A program made the translations under genes and the position numbers. DNA of 5,731 nucleotides, taken from positions 1 through 5,731 of the forward strand of contig CALZUY010000128.1 of assembly GCA_945829445.1 (NCBI GenBank), written 5' to 3'. This DNA comes from Butyricicoccus_A sp945486175. GTDB lineage: Bacteria > Bacillota > Clostridia > Oscillospirales > Butyricicoccaceae. Under the pieces are notes generated by a model that saw only the letters and a list, made by a program, of their open reading frames with translations, was not told the DNA's origin and did not search any database. Of this stretch, positions 1 to 4,731 are shown in pieces; the first letter of the stretch is position 1; the number at the start of each line of letters is the position of its first letter.

Positions 1-50
1 CGACCGGGCAGATCATTAACAGTGCCAACTCCCGCGACATGGGCGAGTAA
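1..50 (+). CDS. C-terminal end of an unidentified upstream gene
   Basis: The frame beginning at base 3 is open from the window edge and reads TGQIINSANSRDMGE before a TAA at 48-50. A strong intrinsic terminator begins 23 bases later, which supports this being the real end of a transcribed gene. Fifteen residues are too few to recognise a family, so no function is proposed. The terminator separates it from everything downstream, so it is probably not part of the restriction-modification operon. Confidence 0.5.
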   Translation, partial: TGQIINSANSRDMGE

Positions 51-72
51 GAACAGGGGCAGAAATAAACCA

Positions 73-117
73 GGCGCAGGAGCAGCGTTTCAAGTGCTGA
101 CTCCTGCGCCCTTTTTC
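73..117 (+). terminator. Intrinsic terminator of the upstream gene
   Basis: A 14-bp stem can be drawn. GGCGCAGGAG (73-82) plus CAGC (83-86) pairs with GCTG (96-99) and CTCCTGCGCC (101-110), with one bulged A at 100 and a 9-base loop. The tract CTTTTTC follows at 111-117. A GC-rich stem followed directly by a T-run is the classic Rho-independent form. It lies just after the stop codon at 48-50 and insulates the upstream gene from the defence operon. Confidence 0.92.
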
Positions 118-132
118 TATTTTGGGCTTCAA

Positions 133-149
133 GCATTCTCACAGAATGC
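133..149. repeat. Small perfect hairpin
   Basis: GCATTCT (133-139) and AGAATGC (143-149) form a perfect 7-bp inverted repeat around a 3-base centre, CAC. Its right arm overlaps the left arm of the longer 147-236 inverted repeat, so the two dyads share bases. No T-run follows, so it is not a standard terminator. It may be part of a protein-binding or recombination site, but no family can be assigned. Confidence 0.55.
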
Positions 150-236
150 GCAGAATTCATACTCCACAATAGTACATTTGACGCAAAAAAGTAGTTTATA
201 CTCACTTTTATATTGATATATCTCGAATTCTGCGCA
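147..236. repeat. Perfect 12-bp inverted repeat flanking 66 bases
   Basis: TGCGCAGAATTC at 147-158 is the exact reverse complement of GAATTCTGCGCA at 225-236. The intervening 66 bases are AT-rich and include TTGACG (178-183), a good -35 element with no convincing -10 at the right spacing. A perfect 12-bp match at this distance is unlikely by chance. It could be the ends of a tiny transposon-like element, a recombinase or attachment site, or the base of an extended RNA or DNA hairpin. I see no clear target-site duplication outside the arms. Confidence 0.6.
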
Positions 237-360
237 ATAATGTAAAACAAATATTGTATACAGTTACAGTTTATGAGAAAAGATTGGTTATGTAATAGCC
301 ATCGTCAATAAAAGTCTTTGGAAATTATTGATTGATAAAGATATCTGATAAAGTTTGGTT

Positions 361-391
361 GGAAAAGAACAGCTCTTTTCCGATCTTTTTT
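361..391 (+). terminator. Possible terminator or attenuator hairpin
   Basis: GGAAAAGA (361-368) pairs perfectly with TCTTTTCC (374-381) around the 5-base loop ACAGC, and six T residues follow at 386-391 after GATC. The stem is weaker and more AT-rich than the one at 73-110, and the T-run starts four bases late, so termination would be partial at best. It lies just ahead of a ribosome binding site (AAGAGG, 396-401) and ATG (409), so a leader or attenuator role is also possible. Confidence 0.45.
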
Positions 392-432
392 AGATAAGAG
401 GCTGTAAAATGATTGATTTTCTCCGGGCATGA

Positions 433-627
433 GAACGGTCATTCGCGATGAAGAATGGCTTTCTGTTAGCCCGGAACCTCTATCTGGTTACGCAAGCTGA
501 TATCCTGCTGGCCTGCTTCGATGGGCAGGAAGGCGGAACGAAGAACACGGTGGAGTATGCACAAAGAAATGGATGCAGGGTGTGCCTAATTCAATCAGTG
601 AAGAAAGAATGTTGGAAAGCTATTTGA
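433..627 (+). pseudogene. C-terminal remnant of a SLOG/DUF1273-like protein
   Basis: This frame is open from 433, just after a TGA at 430-432, to a TGA at 625-627. It reads as the end of a SLOG-fold protein of the DUF1273/YpsA type. The pattern RNLYLVTQADILLACFDGQ, then GGTKNTVEYAQRNG, matches the family's C-terminal nucleotide-binding half (an RNRYxVDxxDxLIA-like stretch, then GGTxxTVxYA). Complete members are roughly 150-190 residues. Here only about 64 codons remain, and the N-terminal half with its TGHR-like motif is absent upstream. The first in-frame ATG (448) has no ribosome binding site. The ATG at 409 does have one and is in the same frame, but the TGA at 430 blocks it. I read this as a decayed gene fragment. 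The family assignment rests on remembered motifs. SLOG proteins are thought to bind or process nucleotide-derived ligands, which is thematically near the ADP-ribose enzyme downstream. Confidence 0.65.
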
Positions 628-679
628 AACACAGCAACATCCGCCTATTGGGCAGTCAACAAGGCAAAATACTGAGTGA

Positions 680-724
680 AAACGGCAATTTATCCCATTG
701 TGACATGATAGAAGATTGCCGTTT
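680..724. promoter_or_regulatory. Inverted repeat overlapping the -35 element
   Basis: AAACGGCAAT (680-689) and ATTGCCGTTT (715-724) are perfect 10-bp inverted copies separated by 25 bases. The right arm covers the proposed -35 hexamer (716-721), a position typical of a repressor or activator site. No T-run follows, so termination is unlikely. No binding family is recognised. Confidence 0.5.
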
Positions 725-744
725 CCCGTATTATGTGATATACT
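716..744 (+). promoter_or_regulatory. Extended -10 promoter of the operon
   Basis: TTGCCG (716-721) is followed after exactly 17 bases by TATACT (739-744). The -10 is preceded by TG and one base (736-738), the extended -10 signature. The -10 matches the vegetative sigma consensus at five of six positions and the -35 at four of six. Transcription would start near 751, giving a leader of about 100 bases before the ATG at 853. Confidence 0.65.
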
Positions 745-760
745 TTAAATTGGTGAATTG

Positions 761-785
761 TACAGTGATATGTGATCGCACTGTA
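761..785. promoter_or_regulatory. Operator-like dyad just after the transcription start
   Basis: TACAGTG (761-767) and CACTGTA (779-785) are perfect 7-bp inverted arms around 11 bases that also contain GAT and ATC. The site begins about 10 bases after the predicted transcription start, where a bound repressor would block RNA polymerase. It could equally fold as a leader hairpin. A shorter dyad, TGCAG (787-791) with CTGCA (799-803), follows directly. No regulator gene is visible in the window. Confidence 0.45.
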
Positions 786-839
786 TTGCAGATACAAACT
801 GCATTCTTACCCGATGCTTACAAAATGAAGCGAAAGGAT

Positions 840-846
840 GGAGGAG
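840..846 (+). promoter_or_regulatory. Ribosome binding site that fixes the start at 853
   Basis: GGAGGAG ends six bases before the ATG at 853. An earlier in-frame ATG at 838 overlaps this motif and has only GAAAGG directly against it with no spacer, so 853 is the better start. Starting at 853 also gives MLGAIIGDIVGS, which matches the usual N-terminus of the enzyme family. Confidence 0.85.
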
Positions 847-852
847 CAACCT

Positions 853-3252
853 ATGCTTGGAGCTATCATCGGAGATATTGTCGGTTCTCGTTTTGAATGG
901 CACAACATCAAGACGAAGCAGTTTGACTTTCTTACGCACTCATGCTTTTTTACAGACGACTCTGTTATGTCATTGGCGATTGCAAAAGCAATTTTAGAGA
1001 CAAAGCAGTCGACACAGCTGAAAGCTAACGCGGTCATTTGCATGCAGGAGATTGGAAGACATTATCCCGACTGCGGTTACGGTGGTTCTTTCAGAAAATG
1101 GATGTTTTCTTCCAACCCAAAACCTTATCGCAGCTATGGCAATGGTGCCGCGATGCGTGTAAGCGCCTGCGGCTTTGCAGCGTTCTCTCTGAAGGAGGCT
1201 ATTGCCATGTCGAAAGCTGTAACAGAGGTGACACATAATCATCCTGAAGGCCTGAAGGGTGCAGAAGCAACAACCGTCGCACTTTATATGGCCAGAACAG
1301 GCAGCAGTATCCTTGAAATCCGGGATTACATCGACAAGCATTATTATCCGATGAATTTCACACTGGACGGCATCCGAGACAGCTATTGTTTCAACGAAAC
1401 TTGCCAGGATACCGTTCCCCAGGCGCTGATGGCGTTTTTCGAGTCAACCTCGTTTGAGGATGCAATCCGCAATGCCATCAGTATCGGTGGGGACAGTGAT
1501 ACACTCGCCGCCATTACGGGCGGCATCGCGGAAGCATACTACGGTATTCCCGAAGCGATCCGCAAACATGCCCTGACCTTCCTCGATGAACGGCTGCTTG
1601 GCATTCTTAATGCTTTTGAGGCCAATTACGGCATTGCCATTGATAAAGGAAACAGGAAAACCACAGGCAAAATCAAAAAAAAGGCGCCGGTTGAAGGGCA
1701 GCTGTCCATGCTGGAAGCCGTCGAGGCGACCGAAGCCGCTGCTCATGCGGATGACATTGAGTCAAAGGAGACTTCTGCGAGCAGACTGTACAGTCACCTG
1801 TTTGAAGCGTGCAACATCCTGCGTGGCCCCATCGATCAGGATGACTACAAGAGCTATGTGATTCCGATTCTGTTCTTCAAGCGGATTTCCGATGTGTACG
1901 ATGAGGAAACCGCTGAGAACGAGCAGAAATACGGAGAAGATATCGTCTTCTATCCGGAGGAGGAGCTACATGCCTTCGTCATCCCGGAGGGCTGCCATTG
2001 GCGTGATGTGCGCAATGTCAGTGAGGATGTCGGTAAAGCCATCGTTGATGCGATGATGGGCATTGAGCAGGCGAATCCGGATACGCTTGCAGGTCTGTTC
2101 TCCTCTTTTGACGATGCCAACTGGACCGATAAAAACAAGCTCTCGGATGAACGACTGAAAAACCTGATCGAGCATATGTCCTCACTGCCGGTGGGCAACA
2201 AGAACTATTCTGCCGATGTCATGGGCGATGCCTATGAGTATCTGATCAAGAAATTCGCTGACATGAGCAAGAAGAATGCCGGTGAATTCTATACGCCGCG
2301 CAGCATCGTGAAACTCATGGTCCAGCTGCTGCAGCCGAAATCCGGTGAATCGGTCTATGATCCGGCATGCGGCACCGGGGGGATGCTCATTGAGGCCATT
2401 CGGAACATGGATGATGCCAAGCAGTCCTACGGCAAAATTTATGGTCAGGAGAAGAACCTCTCCACCAGTGCCATTGCCCGCATGAATCTGTTCCTGCATG
2501 GCGCAAAGGAATTTAAAATCCGCCGTGAAGATACACTGCGCAAGCCGATGTTCATCCACAACGGACAACTGCAGCAGTTTGACTGCGTACTGGCCAATCC
2601 GCCGTTCGGCCTTGACCGCTGGGGCGCTGAGAGCTTTGAAACTGACCCGTATGGTCGGAATATCTGGGGCTGCCCGACGGATTCCAACGCGGATTTTGCC
2701 TGGCTGCAGCACATGGTCAAGTCCATGCGTCCCGGCAAGGGGCGTTGCGCCGTGGTGATGCCGCAAGGCGTCCTGTTCCACGGCGGGCGCGAAGGTGCGA
2801 TCCGCCAGAAGATGATCGAGAGCGACATCATCGAGTGCGTGATCACATTGGTCGGCAACCTGTTCTATGGGGCGGGTGTCTCGGCCTGTATCCTGTACAT
2901 GAACAGCAACAAGCCGCTTGCGCATCGCGGGAAGATCTGCATGATCGATGCAACCGGTATCTATACGGCGCAGCGTGCCAAGAACATCATGACGGAAAAG
3001 GATACGGGCGAGGTCTACCGCCTCTGGCAGAACTACAAGCCCGTGCTGGACAAGTGTGCCATCGTGGACCTGGAGACGATTGCTGCGAAGGGCTATACGC
3101 TGTCGGTCAACACCTATATCGAAAAGACGCCCGCCGAAGCCATAGACCCGAGGAAGGTGCGTCGTGAATTCATGGCAGCTCTGCAGGAGGTCCGTGACAG
3201 TGAGGCTGAATTGAAAAAGCTGCTTCGGGAGGGAGGATACATCGATGGCTGA
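853..3252 (+). CDS. hsdM: ADP-ribosylglycohydrolase–HsdM methyltransferase fusion
   Basis: The 799-residue product joins two complete enzymes. Residues 1-260 form a DraG/ARH-type ADP-ribosylglycohydrolase, which hydrolyses ADP-ribose from a modified target using a dinuclear metal centre. The visible motifs are GDIVGSRFE (7-15), TDDS (34-37), NGAAMR (97-102), THNHPEG (127-133) and GGDSDT (212-217), so all expected metal-binding aspartates are present. Residues 261-308 are a lysine-rich then acidic, alanine-rich linker. Residues 309-799 are a full HsdM, the adenine-N6 methylating subunit of a type I restriction-modification complex. They comprise an N-terminal helical domain (309-455), EFYTPR (478-483), SAM motif I DPACGTGGML (503-512), catalytic NPPF (582-585) and a C-terminal helix typical of HsdS contact (about 768-793). 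The gene overlaps the next hsdM by 8 bases. An A8 slippery run in the linker may let ribosomes stop after the first domain, and a one-base error there could be the cause of the fusion. Both domain assignments are firm; the substrate of the glycohydrolase is unknown. Confidence 0.9.
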   Translation: MLGAIIGDIVGSRFEWHNIKTKQFDFLTHSCFFTDDSVMSLAIAKAILETKQSTQLKANAVICMQEIGRHYPDCGYGGSFRKWMFSSNPKPYRSYGNGAAMRVSACGFAAFSLKEAIAMSKAVTEVTHNHPEGLKGAEATTVALYMARTGSSILEIRDYIDKHYYPMNFTLDGIRDSYCFNETCQDTVPQALMAFFESTSFEDAIRNAISIGGDSDTLAAITGGIAEAYYGIPEAIRKHALTFLDERLLGILNAFEANYGIAIDKGNRKTTGKIKKKAPVEGQLSMLEAVEATEAAAHADDIESKETSASRLYSHLFEACNILRGPIDQDDYKSYVIPILFFKRISDVYDEETAENEQKYGEDIVFYPEEELHAFVIPEGCHWRDVRNVSEDVGKAIVDAMMGIEQANPDTLAGLFSSFDDANWTDKNKLSDERLKNLIEHMSSLPVGNKNYSADVMGDAYEYLIKKFADMSKKNAGEFYTPRSIVKLMVQLLQPKSGESVYDPACGTGGMLIEAIRNMDDAKQSYGKIYGQEKNLSTSAIARMNLFLHGAKEFKIRREDTLRKPMFIHNGQLQQFDCVLANPPFGLDRWGAESFETDPYGRNIWGCPTDSNADFAWLQHMVKSMRPGKGRCAVVMPQGVLFHGGREGAIRQKMIESDIIECVITLVGNLFYGAGVSACILYMNSNKPLAHRGKICMIDATGIYTAQRAKNIMTEKDTGEVYRLWQNYKPVLDKCAIVDLETIAAKGYTLSVNTYIEKTPAEAIDPRKVRREFMAALQEVRDSEAELKKLLREGGYIDG
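1675..1694 (+). other. dnaX-like -1 frameshift site in the linker
   Basis: Eight A residues (1675-1682) followed by G give codons AAA AAA AAG. The heptamer A AAA AAG (1677-1683) is in the phase required for tandem -1 slippage, as in the dnaX gene of E. coli. After a -1 shift the ribosome reads GGC GCC GGT and then TGA (1692-1694), ending a ~280-residue free glycohydrolase. A weak SD-like AGG (1665-1667) lies nine bases upstream. Only modest hairpins can be drawn downstream (for example 1699-1702 with 1710-1713), so stimulation is uncertain. Confidence 0.55.
1693..1710 (+). promoter_or_regulatory. Possible internal start for a separate HsdM
   Basis: GAAGGG (1693-1698) precedes an in-frame ATG at 1708-1710 by nine bases. 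Initiation there would give a 514-residue HsdM beginning MLEAVEATEA, with the conserved HsdM start about 24 residues later. The ATG lies 13 bases after the TGA reached by a -1 shift, a distance that permits reinitiation. The motif is only a moderate ribosome binding site, so use of this start is unproven. Confidence 0.35.
3227..3237 (+). promoter_or_regulatory. Strong ribosome binding site for the second hsdM
   Basis: The purine run GGGAGGGAGGA ends seven bases before the ATG at 3245, inside the last codons of the fusion gene. The start and stop overlap in the sequence ATGGCTGA (3245-3252), an arrangement typical of translational coupling. Coupling would keep the two methyltransferase subunits in similar amounts. 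Confidence 0.85.
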
Positions 3253-4726
3253 GCGGATTACGATTGACGAATTGAAAAGCTATCTCTGGCAGAGTGCTGT
3301 TTTGCTGCGCACCCATATCGATGCGGGTGCCTACAAACAGTACATCTTCCCGCTGCTGTTCTTCAAGCGCATCTGCGATGTTTACGATGAAGAAACTGCC
3401 AAAGCGGAAGAAGAATACGGTGAGGACATGGAGTTCTATCCCGAGGAAGAGCTGCACACATTCCTTGTCCCCAAGGGATACCATTGGAACGACGTCCGTC
3501 AGGTGACAGAGGATGTCGGTGCGGCGATTGTGAAGGCCTTCCGTGAGATTGAAAAGGCCAACGGCGACAAGATGACCGGCATCTTCGGCGACGGTGCGTG
3601 GACGAACAAAAACCGTCTGCCGGATCGTCTGCTGAAGGATCTGCTGGAGCACTTTTCCTCCAAGTGTCTGTCGCTGGCCAACTGTCCGGAGGATGAGCTT
3701 GGCCAGGGCTATGAATACCTGATCAAGCAGTTTGCCGATGACAGCGGCCATACTGCGCAGGAATTCTACACCAACCGCACCGTGGTACACCTGATGACGG
3801 AAATGCTCCAGCCCCAGAGCGGCGAAAGCGTCTACGATCCCACGTGCGGCAGCGCGGGCATGCTCATCAGCTGCATTGCCCACCTCAAGGCGCAGGGAAA
3901 GGAATGGCGCAACCTGCGTATTTACGGGCAGGAAATCAACCAGCTGACCAGCGCCATCGGACGGATGAACCTGTTTCTCCACGGAATTGAGGACTTCCAT
4001 ATCGTCAACGACGACACGCTGAAGAACCCTGCCTTCATTGAAAACGGGCAGCTGCAGCAGTTCGATTTGGTGCTGGCAAATCCACCGTACTCCATCAAGC
4101 AGTGGGATCGCGGCGCGTTTGAGCATGACAAGTATGGCCGCAACTTCCTGGGCACACCGCCGCAAGGGCGCGCGGACTATGCCTTTTTCCAGCATATTTT
4201 GAAGAGCATGAAGCCGGATACCGGGCGGTGCGCGATCCTGTTTCCGCATGGGGTGCTGTTCCGTTCTGAAGAAGCAGAAATGCGAAGGAAGCTGGTCGAA
4301 AGCGACTTGATTGAATGTGTTATCGGTATAGGTAAGAATCTGTTCTTCAACAGTCCGATGGATGCATGCATTGTTATTTGCAGAACGCGCAAATCGATTG
4401 AACGCCGTGGAAAAGTGTTGTTTATCAACGCGCGGAACGAGGTGACAAGGAAAAACTCACAGAGCTATCTTGAGGATTCTCATATTGAAAAAATAGCAAC
4501 AACGTATCATTCATTCATTTCGATAGAAGGATTCAGTGCCGTTGCATCAATTGACCAGATACTTGCAAATGATGGGAAGCTGAGTATTGCTCTGTATGTG
4601 CGGGGCACGGAAGATGAAGCCCCCGAACAGGTAACCGTTGATGATGCTATTGCCGATTGGCTGTCATCGGCAGGGCTTGTATACGACAACTATAACACTC
4701 TTGGCAATATGATAACAGGAGCGTGA
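3245..4726 (+). CDS. hsdM: Second HsdM, type I adenine methyltransferase subunit
   Basis: This 493-residue protein is a complete HsdM. It has an N-terminal helical domain (about 1-150, including YKQYIFPLLFFKRICDVYDEE near 30-50), EFYTNR (173-178), SAM motif I DPTCGSAGML (198-207) and catalytic NPPY (279-282). It is clearly paralogous to the HsdM half of the preceding gene along almost the whole length, for example FFKRI-DVYDEET, GESVYDP-CG and NGQLQQFD-VLANPP. It differs at FYTNR instead of FYTPR, at GSAG instead of GTGG in motif I, and in its C-terminus, which ends in an acidic stretch (456-493) without the canonical final HsdM helix. The GSAG form is not necessarily inactivating, because GTAG-type motifs occur in active HsdM proteins as I recall them. 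It is translationally coupled to the fusion gene and lies five bases before hsdS, so it probably pairs with the first HsdM on one HsdS. Confidence 0.93.
   Translation: MAERITIDELKSYLWQSAVLLRTHIDAGAYKQYIFPLLFFKRICDVYDEETAKAEEEYGEDMEFYPEEELHTFLVPKGYHWNDVRQVTEDVGAAIVKAFREIEKANGDKMTGIFGDGAWTNKNRLPDRLLKDLLEHFSSKCLSLANCPEDELGQGYEYLIKQFADDSGHTAQEFYTNRTVVHLMTEMLQPQSGESVYDPTCGSAGMLISCIAHLKAQGKEWRNLRIYGQEINQLTSAIGRMNLFLHGIEDFHIVNDDTLKNPAFIENGQLQQFDLVLANPPYSIKQWDRGAFEHDKYGRNFLGTPPQGRADYAFFQHILKSMKPDTGRCAILFPHGVLFRSEEAEMRRKLVESDLIECVIGIGKNLFFNSPMDACIVICRTRKSIERRGKVLFINARNEVTRKNSQSYLEDSHIEKIATTYHSFISIEGFSAVASIDQILANDGKLSIALYVRGTEDEAPEQVTVDDAIADWLSSAGLVYDNYNTLGNMITGA
4717..4721 (+). promoter_or_regulatory. 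Ribosome binding site for hsdS
   Basis: AGGAG lies ten bases before the ATG at 4732 and inside the final codons of the second hsdM, which stops at 4724-4726. The short gap of five bases between genes indicates one message. Confidence 0.7.
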
Positions 4727-4731
4727 TAGTT

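Larger units (their letters stand above)
118..432. other. AT-rich intergenic region without a convincing gene
   Basis: No open frame here has both a credible start and recognisable protein character. The base composition is clearly more AT-rich than the genes on either side. The stretch contains an inverted-repeat pair, a small hairpin, a terminator-like hairpin and a ribosome binding site with ATG (396-411) that reads only MIDFLRA before a TGA at 430-432. I see no tRNA, CRISPR repeat or insertion-sequence end that I can name. Confidence 0.6.

Noticed and set aside
198..214. Promoter using TTGACG at 178
   Set aside because: At 16-18 base spacing the -10 region reads CTCACT-like, which does not match the consensus; TATATT at 209 is too far away.
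159..224. Invertible promoter switch between the 12-bp repeats
   Set aside because: The spacer of 66 bases is short for known invertible switches, the TTGACG element lacks a suitable -10, and no recombinase gene is visible. It remains only an option to check by reads.
838..852. Upstream ATG at 838 as start of the fusion gene
   Set aside because: It overlaps the GGAGGAG motif that serves the ATG at 853, has no spacer to its own purine run, and adds residues not seen at the family N-terminus.
573..896. Forward 107-codon frame starting MQGVPNS
   Set aside because: It has no ribosome binding site, shows no family pattern, runs through the promoter and dyads, and overlaps the well-supported start of the glycohydrolase.
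2182..2925. Reverse-strand 247-codon frame
   Set aside because: It is an antisense shadow of the HsdM half of the fusion gene with no domain pattern or suitable start signal.
3839..3868. Second HsdM as catalytically dead because of GSAG in motif I
   Set aside because: The alanine variant occurs in HsdM proteins thought to be active, as far as I recall, and the NPPY motif is intact, so inactivity cannot be claimed.
3170..4249. Reverse-strand 359-codon frame
   Set aside because: It is an antisense shadow of the second hsdM. Its sequence has no recognisable domain, and the forward frame has full motif support.
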